From: Thermocoleostomius sinensis A174
GTDB lineage: Bacteria; Cyanobacteriota; Cyanobacteriia; Elainellales; Elainellaceae
DNA length: 64,000 nucleotides
Direction of reading: 5' to 3'
NCBI RefSeq assembly: GCF_026802175.1
Contig: NZ_CP113797.1
Span: 1,961,026-2,025,025, forward strand
Positions within the stretch are counted from its first letter, which is position 1. Every line of letters begins with the position of its first letter. Of the stretch, positions 1 through 7,764 are shown piece after piece. The notes under the pieces are model-generated. The model was not told where the DNA came from. It did no database searches and saw only the letters and a program-made list of their open reading frames with translations. The position numbers and the translations under genes were made by a program.

Positions 1-285
1 TCCAGTCAGACTAAGCCATTTGCCATGTTTATCGACCCAACGGCTCATGCGTTTCTCTCCAACCCATCTGCCTAACCCGTACCACAGCAAGGTGCCCAAT
101 ATCGTTCCGCAAGTTCCGGCTAAAACCGTCAAAGGAAAGCTCAAATTACCTTGTTGCACTGTAAATCCGGCAAGTGGCATAATCAATTCTTCAGGAACGA
201 ACGGAACAAAGTTTTCCAAAAGCATTAAGCACAGAATGCCTACGTAGCCCAGAGAAGAAATAACTGTTGTCAACCAATCGAGCAT
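1..285 (-). CDS. DedA-family membrane protein, N-terminal part (cut by window edge)
   Basis: Reading the minus strand from an ATG at 285 gives 95 codons open to the left edge. The product begins MLDWLTTVISSLGY, then a hydrophobic segment, the motif ENFVPFVPEELIMP, and a glycine-rich segment GTILGTLLWYGLGRWVG. This E-x-x-x-P-x-x-P-x-E pattern followed by a small-residue-rich helix is characteristic of DedA/VTT-domain inner-membrane proteins, proposed lipid scramblases that affect membrane homeostasis. Only about the first 95 of roughly 200 residues are present, so the C-terminal VTT core is not seen. It has no obvious operon partner in the window. Confidence 0.8.
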   Translation of the reverse strand, partial: MLDWLTTVISSLGYVGILCLMLLENFVPFVPEELIMPLAGFTVQQGNLSFPLTVLAGTCGTILGTLLWYGLGRWVGEKRMSRWVDKHGKWLSLTG

Positions 286-934
286 AGAGTTTGAGTTTGC
301 AGAAGAATTGCAGTCCCATCATTGTTTTGTATTTCTCTAGCCGTTGGCATCTCACTAATTATGTATCTTTACGTGTATTTTTCAAGGTGTTTAGGTAGAG
401 AGGGTAGTCATTCGGCGGGCGGTATAGCTTATATCGTAAGGTGCTGAGGGTATCAAGATACACTTGACCCGTCTAACACCTTCCTTAAGTAGATGAAGAT
501 ACCTTAAAAAGTTTCTATTTCTTTCATCAGGGTAGATGCGAGTAATCGCTTCTGCTTCTATGGTTTTAAGATGGTGCGAACAGTTGCGATTGTGCTTAGG
601 TTCAGATTTCATCGTCATGACCATGCTCACCTATCCAAGCTTTATGGCTGGACACGCGCTACAGCAATTGTGATGATGAATTGGCAGTGACCTACGGCGG
701 GCTATCCATGAGCGCATCAGTAAGTGACCAACAGATAAAGATACGGATAGAGATACAGAATCTCTGGAGATCTATAGAGATCTATGGAAGAGATCTATAG
801 ATCTGAACTATAGACGGGTGCACATGAAAAGGGCGCATTTTCCATCACTCAAACAGGCAGATCAATTGTTTCAATTGTTTGAGATGGTAATGAGGTAGAA
901 ATACCCTGCAAACGTCTCTGGAGGAAAAGCAACG
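286..934. other. Intergenic stretch with no convincing gene
   Basis: About 650 bases separate the DedA gene from the next gene. A minus-strand frame at 391-630 (up to 79 codons, possible GTG or ATG starts near 625) has a weak AGGTG upstream but no recognisable domain; I regard it as doubtful. The most distinctive part is the AGATCTAT repeat cluster at 767-804, listed separately. Confidence 0.5.
767..804. repeat. Short direct repeats GAGATCTATR with a 14-bp palindrome
   Basis: The decamer GAGATCTATR occurs at 767-776, 777-786 and, with one change (AG before AGATCTATA), at 790-799. The last copy forms the perfect palindrome AGATCTATAGATCT (791-804). It lies about 130 bp upstream of the gene at 935, so it could be an operator, but nothing else supports that. 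Confidence 0.5.
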
Positions 935-1441
935 ATGGTTTTATATATTAGTGAAGCGCTGAGGCGAAGCACTCCTTATCGAGCCGCTTCTGCGATCGAA
1001 GAACACCGACGGGTGATTGGGATTTCTCTAATTGCGGGTTCGATTGGGTTTTGGTGTATGCAATTGGGAACAGAAAAACAAACCTACACCGTGACTTTGC
1101 CACCGAATTCTTTTAGTACAGGAGAAACGCATACCGCCGAAAAGTACATTGATTTTCCCAAGGAAGACTTCAAGATGGGAACTGTAGTCGAGCCTATCCA
1201 TACGATCGAAACTAGCCGGGGCGATCGGCTTGCTTTTCGTCCTACGCAATACCCCCTGACAGTTGACACAAAGCTAGCGGGTTTTTTACTGCGACAATCA
1301 CAAATTTTAGTAAATGTCGTTGAAGTGTGGATTAACGGCGAGAAGCAAGGCTACTTTGATTTCTATCAAGATCGGTTTGTGACATCAAATACGGAAAACG
1401 CTAAGCAACAGACGATCGCCGATTTAAGATTTGAGCGTTGA
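935..1441 (+). CDS. Hypothetical membrane-anchored protein
   Basis: I do not recognise a family. The 168-residue product has a basic, charged N-terminus (residues 1-26), one hydrophobic segment at about 27-45 (VIGISLIAGSIGFWCM) and a soluble remainder rich in beta-type sequence, which suggests a single-pass membrane protein with a cytoplasmic or periplasmic domain. A good Shine-Dalgarno GGAGG sits 10 nt before the ATG at 935, which supports both the start and expression. It stands alone between the repeat cluster and the convergent LysR gene. Confidence 0.6.
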   Translation: MVLYISEALRRSTPYRAASAIEEHRRVIGISLIAGSIGFWCMQLGTEKQTYTVTLPPNSFSTGETHTAEKYIDFPKEDFKMGTVVEPIHTIETSRGDRLAFRPTQYPLTVDTKLAGFLLRQSQILVNVVEVWINGEKQGYFDFYQDRFVTSNTENAKQQTIADLRFER

Positions 1442-1522
1442 AGCGAATGCGAATTTCTTAGACAAACCTGTGGTGCATCACCAAACTATATTTTATAAGC
1501 AAAAATTTGATTAAAAGATGCG

Positions 1523-2407
1523 TTATAGAATCAATTGACGAGCAATTTCTAGAAACCGTTCAACAATTGGAGAAACATCCGATCGTCGCCAAGCAATAGC
1601 AATTTCAGCTTTCGGTGTAGGCTCCTGTAGCGGTTTATAAATTACGCCTGTACGCTGCAAATTTTGTAGAGAAATTGGAACAATCGCTACCCCAATTTCA
1701 GCCGCCACTAAACTCACAATCGTCTGCATTTGAATGGCTTCCTGCACCACATTCGGACTAAAGCCAACCTGTTGACACAAACTAATGATTTGATCGTACA
1801 GTCCGGGAGCCAGCGGTCGAGGAAACAGCACAAAGGCTTCGTGAGCAAGCTGTTGGAGTGAGACATGATGCTGACATGCTAGCGGGTGCTGTTCTGGTAA
1901 AGCCACCACTAGTGATTCCTGCAAAATAGTGAATGCGGCAAAGGTTGGATCGTCCACTGGCGGACGGATCAATCCCACATCCAAGCGCCGATCGTGCAAC
2001 CAGTGCAATTGTTGATCGGTCGTGAGTTCATGCAATTCCAAACTGACTTTGGGAATCTGCATCCGAAACGATCGCAACAGTGTTGGCAAGACATTGTATG
2101 CAGCAGAACTGACAAAGCCAATCACCAACTGCCCCAACTCGCCTCGACTTACCTGTCGCCCCATTTCAATTGCCTGATCAAGTTGCCGAAACAGCCGTTG
2201 ACACTCTTGCAGGAAAACCTGCCCGGCTTCCGTGAGTTCGACCGATCGCTTCGTACGATAAAACAATTGAAATCCTAGTTCAGCTTCTAATTGCCGAATT
2301 TGCTGGCTCAGTGGTGGCTGGGCAATGTGCAACCGTTCGGCAGCGCGTCCAAAATGCAGTTCCTCTGCTACTGCCATAAAGTATCGTAAATGTCGCAAGT
2401 CAATCAT
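1523..2407 (-). CDS. LysR-family transcriptional regulator
   Basis: The product is a 294-residue LysR-type regulator. Residues 1-60 form the winged helix-turn-helix (MIDLRHLRYFMAVAEE, then FGRAAERLHIAQPPLSQQIRQLE), followed by the type 2 periplasmic-binding-like effector domain (from about residue 90, GQLVIGFVSSAAYNVLP). The ATG at 2407 matches the usual LysR N-terminus; an upstream in-frame TTG at 2443 would add 12 atypical residues and is unlikely. Effector and targets cannot be read from the sequence. A small gene of unknown function lies upstream on the same strand. LysR proteins often act on a neighbouring or divergent promoter, so the inverted-repeat element at 2872-2908 is a possible site. 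Confidence 0.9.
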   Translation of the reverse strand: MIDLRHLRYFMAVAEELHFGRAAERLHIAQPPLSQQIRQLEAELGFQLFYRTKRSVELTEAGQVFLQECQRLFRQLDQAIEMGRQVSRGELGQLVIGFVSSAAYNVLPTLLRSFRMQIPKVSLELHELTTDQQLHWLHDRRLDVGLIRPPVDDPTFAAFTILQESLVVALPEQHPLACQHHVSLQQLAHEAFVLFPRPLAPGLYDQIISLCQQVGFSPNVVQEAIQMQTIVSLVAAEIGVAIVPISLQNLQRTGVIYKPLQEPTPKAEIAIAWRRSDVSPIVERFLEIARQLIL

Positions 2408-2551
2408 GAAGTTGTACGAAGATCTGGCACAACAGTACAGCAATTCTTTCTCAGCGATTGAGAAGTCCTCCTCAAGGTAGAGCAGGAGACATGCATGGTT
2501 TGATCATGCCTCCTGAGATTGCTTTCTAAATAACTATCGCACTAACTTTAA

Positions 2552-2752
2552 CTACCGCACCAGCACGGTCATGTACTTGCCTGTGGCAAACGGAGCCGGA
2601 ACGATCGGCGTAAACTGCACTCGGTCGGTGGCAATCTTGCGCACATAGAACTCATTGATCTGATGTATCACTTGGTCGCGTGTTCCGATAATCCAAATCT
2701 GTACCCGATCGCTTTCCTGAACGCGCAACTCAGTATTCCATTCTCCAGTCAT
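2552..2752 (-). CDS. Small conserved-looking protein of unknown function
   Basis: The product has 66 residues, with an ATG at 2752. The core is RVQIWIIGTRDQVIHQIN followed by a second beta-type segment ending in KYMTVLVR, which suggests a small alpha/beta fold. I do not recognise a named family. The first half resembles the 83-residue product at 28134-28385: a basic residue, V, three hydrophobics, IG, then V-x-H-x-I and RV. Each gene has a copy of the same inverted-repeat element about 110 bp upstream, so the two may be co-regulated paralogues. No membrane segment is present. Confidence 0.6.
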   Translation of the reverse strand: MTGEWNTELRVQESDRVQIWIIGTRDQVIHQINEFYVRKIATDRVQFTPIVPAPFATGKYMTVLVR

Positions 2753-2871
2753 TGTTTTGTTCCTTGCTGATGTTTTCTATTGGGTTAAGAACGGCCCAAG
2801 GCATGGGTGTCACCCAACCATGCATCAGCAAGGTGTGCCGATCGCAGACACCTGGTCTACAATCAACACAG

Positions 2872-2908
2872 CCTAGCCTCCTGTTGTCGTCAGGAAGTTA
2901 GGTTAGCT
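2872..2908 (-). promoter_or_regulatory. Inverted-repeat element, copy 1 (CCTAGCCT-N20-AGGTTAGCT)
   Basis: On the plus strand CCTAGCCT (2872-2879) and AGGTTAGCT (2900-2908) are partly complementary, and the 20 nt between them contain their own pair, CCTG/CAGG, closing a 7-nt loop. The same two words in the same order, 22 nt apart, occur at 28492-28530. Each copy lies a little over 100 bp upstream of the start of one of two similar small genes. It may be an operator or a structured leader; which strand is used is not known. Confidence 0.5.
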
Positions 2909-3092
2909 GGTTAGGGTTGTTGGACGCTTCCCTAATCAGCGCCAGTACCTTGAGCCGTTCAGCCGTTCCTCTCGTCCTGCGAAAGAACCAGCATCGCCAT
3001 AGCATAAACCAACTCGATCGGGTTGCACAAGCGTATCGAGCCTTTTTTTGTCAGCAATTTTTGATGATGAGGCAGGAGAGGGCGATCGAGTT

Positions 3093-3450
3093 TCACGCAT
3101 CGAGGGGACTGCGAACACCCCTGCCACCGCGATTGAGCACATGGGTATAAATCATCGTCGTCTTCACATCTTTGTGCCCAGCAACTCTTGCCCCGTGCGG
3201 ATGTCGTAGCCGTCTTCCAGTAAGTGGGTGGCAAAACTATGGCAAAAGGTATGGCACCCAACTCGCTTCGCAATGCCCGCTACACGAACCGCTTGCTTTA
3301 GCGTTTTCTGTACCCCACTTTCATGCAGATATGGAAGAGACTGTACCTGCGAATCCAGCCAACATAACTTTGCTCGGTTCGATAGGAATAATGTTTCAGA
3401 CGAATCGTATCGCAAACTTGGTCAAGCAGTTTTCTGGATCGGGATGCCAT
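3093..3450 (-). pseudogene. Integron-type tyrosine recombinase (IntI-like), degraded
   Basis: The minus strand from an ATG at 3450 encodes [18 protein letters not shown] and the N-terminal SAM-like segment up to WIRRYSLFH. The reading then changes frame directly into [18 protein letters not shown], the C-terminal catalytic part of integron integrases, so most of the middle of the protein (roughly 200 residues of a usual 320-340) is deleted. The box II motif reads [12 protein letters not shown] where [12 protein letters not shown] is expected, so the catalytic Arg is Cys. At about 3180-3184 one C is missing from the codons for [10 protein letters not shown], giving a premature TGA. The other frame continues with [14 protein letters not shown] and the typical ending GVRSPLDA, stop at 3093-3095. 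It is therefore inactive in at least three ways. It lies divergent from the plus-strand cassettes, as intI does in integrons. Confidence 0.85.
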
Positions 3451-3770
3451 CGCGAGGCGGGTAGATGACAGTAGCACTTGTGTGCTAAATGCTACATCTC
3501 TTGCCTGCCTACTGACCATGAAGATTTGCTGAAGCGATCGGCATATCCCCTTCAATGGGCGTATTATGCAGAACAAGATCCAGATAAACACCTCTATCAG
3601 GGTAATTATCACCATCCCATTCGGCATAACCTCTGAGTTCGAGTAAGTAGCTCGATAGAGTTCTGTATAACATTCCGATTTGGGCAGTTATGCGGATGAG
3701 ATTCGGTATAACTACCCCCAGAGGAGGTGATATGCAACTTTGATTCTGGTTAACTACCTTGCTACAGGGT

Positions 3771-3817
3771 GTTAGGCGGAATTTAGGCAGGGGAATCAGC
3801 ATAAACAGTAGTTAGGC
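3771..3817 (+). other. Candidate attI recombination cores (two GTTAGGC)
   Basis: Two copies of GTTAGGC (3771-3777 and 3811-3817) fit the GTTRRRY core of integron attI/attC sites and equal the well-known attI1 core. They lie between the integrase remnant and the first plus-strand cassette, where attI is expected. The phrase TCAAGGTTATCTG just after the second core (3821-3833) recurs in the attC at 7807-7819. Which copy was the true insertion point cannot be decided from the sequence alone. Confidence 0.5.
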
Positions 3818-3894
3818 GGCTCAAGGTTATCTGTGGGGGCGCAGCCGAAAGACCATGAGTGTGACACTTAAATCACAATCAGCAAGTGCCTGGT

Positions 3895-4686
3895 ATGGGT
3901 CATGTTTTCAAACCAAGTACAATACCAACTGTTGACGAGTATGTGTCCGGTTTATCTGCGCTCGGTTCTCGTATCAATGAATTACAGCTTCGTTTACTAC
4001 AAGAGCAGTATTACGCCCCAAATCGCACTGTTACAGCGACCCAACTTGCAGAGCTAATAGGCATTGAGAGCGGACGTGGCATGGTCAATCTGCTATACGG
4101 TCGGCTAGGACGGTTATTCTGCGAAGCAACAGGATTTGAGCCAAGTCAGCGAGAAATTGGTACACATCGATGGTGGTCTGTCTGGTCGAGCGGATACGAA
4201 GAGCGTAATCCCTATCGATTTTTCTGGGAAATGCATCCAGAAGTTGCAGAAGCTCTCGAAGCTTTGGGTTGGGTTACGCCTGAACGTTCTTCATCGGTCA
4301 CGTTTCCTGATGAAGTTGATGAGACTACAGTTTTCCGCGAAGGCGCAGTCTGCAAAGTTTCAGTTAATGCTTATGAACGCAGCCCTCAAGCTCGTCAAAG
4401 ATGCATAGCTTACTATGGAACAAGTTGTTTCGCTTGTGGCTTCAATTTCGGTCAGGTTTTTGGAGAATTAGGCGAAGGTTTTATTCACGTACACCATCTC
4501 TGTCCCATTTCTGAGATTGCCGAAGAGTACGAGGTTGATCCTGTCAAAGATTTACGTCCCGTGTGTCCTAACTGTCATGCCATGATTCATCGCCGCTCTC
4601 CTCCGTTGAGCATTGAGGAGCTTCAAATTTTGTTGAGCAGTTCTAAAGTTCAACCGCCTCCTAACAATTCGGGTGCAGCGGATTGA
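3895..4686 (+). CDS. HNH endonuclease (McrA-like), integron cassette 1
   Basis: The product of about 263 residues has a C-terminal HNH nuclease domain: a zinc-type pair CFACGF, then HVHHLCPIS, then PVCPNCHAMIHRR. The order CxxC - HH - CxxCHxxxH is typical of McrA-type HNH enzymes that cut DNA, often in restriction of modified or foreign DNA. The N-terminal 150 residues (helical, then an RWW-containing module) are not recognised and may read DNA. The ATG at 3895 is used; a GTG at 3886 is an alternative, and neither has a clear ribosome site. The stop (4684-4686) lies inside the following attC, as in many gene cassettes. A role in defence is inferred from the fold and setting. Confidence 0.8.
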   Translation: MGHVFKPSTIPTVDEYVSGLSALGSRINELQLRLLQEQYYAPNRTVTATQLAELIGIESGRGMVNLLYGRLGRLFCEATGFEPSQREIGTHRWWSVWSSGYEERNPYRFFWEMHPEVAEALEALGWVTPERSSSVTFPDEVDETTVFREGAVCKVSVNAYERSPQARQRCIAYYGTSCFACGFNFGQVFGELGEGFIHVHHLCPISEIAEEYEVDPVKDLRPVCPNCHAMIHRRSPPLSIEELQILLSSSKVQPPPNNSGAAD

Positions 4687-4745
4687 CCGAAGCCGCTTGG
4701 GTGAGTTGCAAAGTTCTCGGCAACCGCTGACCAGAACCGTTAACC
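4659..4745 (+). other. attC site of cassette 1
   Basis: The left arm has CCTAAC (4660-4665) then GCAGCGGATTGACCGA (4676-4691). The right arm has TCGGCAACCGCTG (4717-4729) then GTTAACC (4739-4745). The reverse complement of the left inner arm equals the right arm except for two extra bases, the extrahelical-base pattern that marks folded attC sites. The outer arms pair as TAAC/GTTA. Total length is about 87 bp. The upstream HNH gene ends within it. Confidence 0.75.
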
Positions 4746-4862
4746 CTCAACTTCTTCATGGAAACATAGTTAGAATGTACTCGGTATACTGGTCTTGATG
4801 AGACGAGCATTGTAATGATCGGTTATCAAAATCTTTTGTTTGCTTATGCTTCTGGAGAAAAA

Positions 4863-5549
4863 ATGAAAACTGCTCAAAATTATGACGATAATGCTAAAGA
4901 AGCCAAAAGAATTAAGGAAGAGGCTAAAAGACTAAAGTTTTTCGGATATTCTTTTTCCGCAATAGCTTTCCTGATATTTGCGTATATACTTCTATTCTCA
5001 GTTGAGAAAGAGCTTAAGCAACAGGCAATTTACTGGTTTGGATTGTCTTTCATAGCAGCAATTATTCCAAATGTTAAGCAGTTCAAAATTAAGGATATTG
5101 AAGTTCAATTACAGGAGATATCGGAAAAAGTAGAAGATAACAAGAAACTAATAGAGCAAAGGACTGAAGAATTAAAAGAAAGCTTATTCTTAAGCCTTGA
5201 ATCAGTAAGAGAGCAAGAACAGTCTTTGTTAGAAGAGTATAAATTAAAAAGAGCGGCTGTAAATCAAAGCTACGCAGAGAAGCTAAAAAAGGTTACTCCA
5301 GAAGAGAGATTAAAAGGACAGAAAAAATATACTCGTCTTCATTTAGCTAAAATAGACATAGATATAGCTGATTTGAAGAAAATGCTTCAGGAAGTTAAGT
5401 TTTATCGAGGTGTAGTAGATGAAGTGTTCGATGAGCAGCTAGCACGATCAATTAGTGATTTTCAGGAGGTATATAAGATAACGCCAGTTCATGGAATTGC
5501 CGGACCTCAAACTTTAAGTAAGCTTAGTGAAGTAAGAAAGCAGAATTAA
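4863..5549 (+). CDS. Membrane coiled-coil protein with peptidoglycan-binding-like C-terminus, cassette 2
   Basis: The product has about 228 residues. After a charged helix (NAKEAKRIKEEAKRLKF) there are two hydrophobic segments at about residues 32-50 and 58-73, a long charged coiled coil (about 78-175) and a C-terminal module with LARSISDFQ and GIAGPQTLSKL. That module matches the shape of PG_binding_1 repeats (three helices, D/G-I-x-G-P-x-T). The ATG at 4863 is preceded by GGAG at 5 nt and is preferred to the ATG at 4815. The gene is clearly more AT-rich than its surroundings, consistent with acquisition. It leads a cassette that also carries hicBA. Its function is unknown; a membrane-acting effector is one possibility. 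Confidence 0.65.
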   Translation: MKTAQNYDDNAKEAKRIKEEAKRLKFFGYSFSAIAFLIFAYILLFSVEKELKQQAIYWFGLSFIAAIIPNVKQFKIKDIEVQLQEISEKVEDNKKLIEQRTEELKESLFLSLESVREQEQSLLEEYKLKRAAVNQSYAEKLKKVTPEERLKGQKKYTRLHLAKIDIDIADLKKMLQEVKFYRGVVDEVFDEQLARSISDFQEVYKITPVHGIAGPQTLSKLSEVRKQN

Positions 5550-5606
5550 GTGAATCAGTTAAGGTACATATGTTAGTATGTTTTCAGCAATCAGCTTGAT
5601 AGGCAT

Positions 5607-5810
5607 ATGAAAATTAGGGCGATTATTCATCCAGCGGAAGAAGGTGGTTATTGGGCAGAGGTTCCTGCACTTCCCGGTTGTGTCACTGAGGGAGACACGA
5701 TGGAGGAGGTAGTGGCAAATTTGAAGGATGCTATTGAAGGGTGGCTTGATGTTGCCAATAGTCGTAATGCAATTGAGTCAACCGATCAAGTTATCGAAAT
5801 TGCTGTATGA
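5607..5810 (+). CDS. hicB: HicB antitoxin
   Basis: The 67-residue product is a compact HicB-type antitoxin with a partial RNase H-like fold: MKIRAIIHPAEEGGYWAEVP, ALPGCVTEGDT, then EVVANLKDAIEGWLD. The G-Y-W-A-E-V-P-x-L-P-G-C pattern is diagnostic. It lacks an added C-terminal DNA-binding domain. The stop overlaps the hicA start as ATGA, so the two are translationally coupled, with antitoxin first. HicB would bind and neutralise HicA and repress the pair. It shares an attC-bounded unit with the membrane protein gene; toxin-antitoxin pairs are common stabilising cargo of chromosomal integrons. Confidence 0.9.
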   Translation: MKIRAIIHPAEEGGYWAEVPALPGCVTEGDTMEEVVANLKDAIEGWLDVANSRNAIESTDQVIEIAV

Positions 5811-6016
5811 AATCTATTTCTGGCAAGCGATTGTGTAAGATTGTGGAGCAAAAAGGTTGGGTTTTACGAAGAATTACTGGCAGTCATCACATTTACGAAA
5901 ATCCTGAAGTAGAGCAAATCCTATCAATTCCTGTTCATCGCAATCAAGATCTGAAGCTTGGAACCTTGAGAGCCTTGATGAGAATCGCTCAGTTGTCTGA
6001 GAACGATTTACTTTGA
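5807..6016 (+). CDS. hicA: HicA mRNA interferase toxin
   Basis: The 69-residue product is a HicA toxin with the dsRBD-like fold: GKRLCKIVEQKGWVLRRITGSHH, then the strand with SIPVHRN and the KLGTLRALMRIAQLS helix. The catalytic histidine lies in GSHH. HicA cleaves mRNA and arrests growth unless bound by HicB. The ATG overlaps the hicB stop by 4 nt. All key residues are present and the frame is intact, so the pair is probably active even though the surrounding integron is damaged. The broken attC begins about 35 bp after the stop. Confidence 0.9.
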   Translation: MKSISGKRLCKIVEQKGWVLRRITGSHHIYENPEVEQILSIPVHRNQDLKLGTLRALMRIAQLSENDLL

Positions 6017-6050
6017 ATATAAATTATTGAGGATTGTGAGCGGTTGCGGA

Positions 6051-6061
6051 GGGCTAACATA
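6051..6061 (+). other. Left remnant of a second attC, interrupted by IS110
   Basis: GGGCTAAC (6051-6058) resembles the outer left core of an attC. The rest of that attC appears 1.7 kb further on as AATTCAAATGCAGCGG (from 7765). Joining the two restores CTAACAATTC, the same start as the intact attC at 4661-4670. Confidence 0.6.
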
Positions 6062-6269
6062 GCCTCTGAGGAGGATGGGGTCAAGTAAGTTTTTGAGTCT
6101 TTTTCAGTTGGCTTCTCGGCTTTTGAAACTTAGACAAACGATTGTAGGTTGGCTCTGAAAATGTGCATAATAGTATGCTTCAGAATCAACCATTCGTTCC
6201 TATTTTTGTTGCATTTTCTATCTCTTTAATCTTTCCTACTTTATCTCCAATAAAAACTGAATTTCCTTC

Positions 6270-7526
6270 TCAAATTGCCCCCAGCAACTTTACAATTGGC
6301 GAACCCTTACGCTGTAATGCTGCAACATACTTCGCCTCATCATATGGCTCTCGATTCTTCCAACAACCAAACAGAATCCGTATCCACTTGAACGCTAACG
6401 ACCGCATCGCTGCTGGATGAGAATTGCCCTTGGCTCGCTGCATTCGATAATAGGCTTGTGCCCAAGCACAATGATGTCGGCTTTGATTGACCCACTCTAC
6501 AAACGTCTGTCGCAAGAAGATCGGACAACTCCATCGCCAATGCACCCAATTCTTCTTGCCACTACTCTCTCTAACAGGGGCAATGCCAAAGTAACACATC
6601 ATCTGCTGGGCACTGTCAAAACGCGATCGCTCTTCCCCAAAGGCTGCAAGTAATCGGGGAGCCAGATGTTCTCCAGCACCAGGAAGGGCTGCAAACCAAC
6701 CTGCATCGGGAAGTGCCGTGAAACAACGATCGATCTTGAGCGTCAGTTCCGTTAAGCGTAGGAGTAACGGCTTTAACTGACCGATCAAGGTTTGCACGAG
6801 CCATTGCATCGGTTCGACAATGCCTGGGTCTTCGGTTAAGGAAATGCCAGAGGCGGCAATTTGTGCAATCCGACGAGTGATGGCACTACGACGAATCACT
6901 TGATGAGAGCGGAAAAACTGAGTTAATTCCTCTGGGGGCGCCGCTTGAGCGTCCTTGAGCGTGGGGTAACGTTCAACAAAAGCGCAAAATACCTGAGTAT
7001 CCTTGTCCTCAAACCAATCCAACACTTGAGGATAGTAATTCTTCAGCGCAGCAATCCTGCGATTGCTCAGACGGACCTTCTCACCGACCAACATCCGTCT
7101 GGATTCAACCCACTGCCTTAATGCTCGCATCTGAGCACTTTCCGGCTGCCAGGCTGGAAGTTTGTCCTGGTGCTTTTGCAGCAGTTCGACCAGGATGCGG
7201 GCATCAATTGGGTCTGACTTGGCACGAGACGGCTGAAAGGCTTTGCGGTAGTTGGAAACGGTGCGTGGGTTGATCGGATAAAGCACCAAGTTTTCGTACT
7301 GGCAGAGCGCATAAATCAGTGGACCGCGCTTCTGCTCTAAGCACACTGCCAACAAAGCATTGCCGTATCGCTTTCGTAATCCCTTGACCCAAGCAGCAAT
7401 GGCATCCGGTTGTGCGCCAATGACAGACTCTTCTATTTCACCTGTGGTGCAATCGTAAAGATAAATGTCGTGTTTGCGGTCAGACCAATCAATCCCGATG
7501 TAGGCAGCGTACACGTTCTGATTCAT
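6270..7526 (-). CDS. IS110-family transposase (DEDD recombinase)
   Basis: The 418-residue product has the N-terminal RuvC-like DEDD domain: IGIDWSDRKHDIYL, CLEQKRGPLIYAL and SDPIDARILVELLQ supply the acidic residues. A helical region follows, then the C-terminal Tnp_20 domain (ALPGAGEHLAPRLLAAF and MMCYFGIAPVRESSGKK) with the conserved serine region used in strand cleavage. Length is normal for the family. The ATG at 7526 is preceded by GAGA at about 9 nt. IS110 transposases work with a non-coding bridge RNA from the element end to choose donor and target. The gene looks intact. Confidence 0.93.
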   Translation of the reverse strand: MNQNVYAAYIGIDWSDRKHDIYLYDCTTGEIEESVIGAQPDAIAAWVKGLRKRYGNALLAVCLEQKRGPLIYALCQYENLVLYPINPRTVSNYRKAFQPSRAKSDPIDARILVELLQKHQDKLPAWQPESAQMRALRQWVESRRMLVGEKVRLSNRRIAALKNYYPQVLDWFEDKDTQVFCAFVERYPTLKDAQAAPPEELTQFFRSHQVIRRSAITRRIAQIAASGISLTEDPGIVEPMQWLVQTLIGQLKPLLLRLTELTLKIDRCFTALPDAGWFAALPGAGEHLAPRLLAAFGEERSRFDSAQQMMCYFGIAPVRESSGKKNWVHWRWSCPIFLRQTFVEWVNQSRHHCAWAQAYYRMQRAKGNSHPAAMRSLAFKWIRILFGCWKNREPYDEAKYVAALQRKGSPIVKLLGAI

Positions 7527-7589
7527 GATGTTATTCTCGAACTACAGTTGGTGATGCAACTGGGACTGCTTCTGCTCAGGCGAAAAGAT

Positions 7590-7725
7590 TATGGCAGGTG
7601 TAGTCGCACCGTCCTCTGAGGATTCGTTATCGAGAGAAGCACAGGGTGGGGCGAGTCGATATGTTAGTAGACATCAAGTGTCACGCGATGCATGGTCGTC
7701 TCCCACCCTGTCTCCCAGTCCTGAG
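7590..7725 (-). ncRNA. Candidate IS110 bridge (seek) RNA
   Basis: The non-coding DNA upstream of the transposase holds a perfect 10-bp stem, 7641-7650 with 7702-7711, enclosing a 51-nt loop. In the loop, TATGTTAG (7660-7667) is the exact reverse complement of CTAACATA at the left junction (6054-6061), as expected of a target guide. TCAAGTG (7674-7680) matches TCAAATG of the right flank at 6 of 7 positions. Outside the stem, CCTCTGAGGA (7613-7622) equals the left terminus of the element at 6063-6072, a possible donor guide, although the word is nearly palindromic. RNA ends are not known; the strand is taken from the transposase. Confidence 0.6.
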
Positions 7726-7764
7726 GCTGAGCTTACACCCTCTGCTTCAGTCCTGTCCCCCCAT

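Noticed and set aside
391-630. A 79-codon minus-strand frame
   Set aside because: No domain, uncertain start, and low similarity to any pattern I know; kept only as a remark in the intergenic entry.
791-804. Palindrome AGATCTATAGATCT as a regulator site
   Set aside because: Could be an operator, but only one copy is palindromic and no regulator is implied; left as a repeat feature.
3509-3802. A 97-codon minus-strand frame beside the integrase remnant
   Set aside because: It runs through the presumed attI region, has no domain and reads across the GTTAGGC cores; most likely chance.
6163-6420. A plus-strand frame at the end of the IS110 transposase
   Set aside because: Antisense to the transposase C-terminus and to its non-coding tail; no ribosome site or domain.
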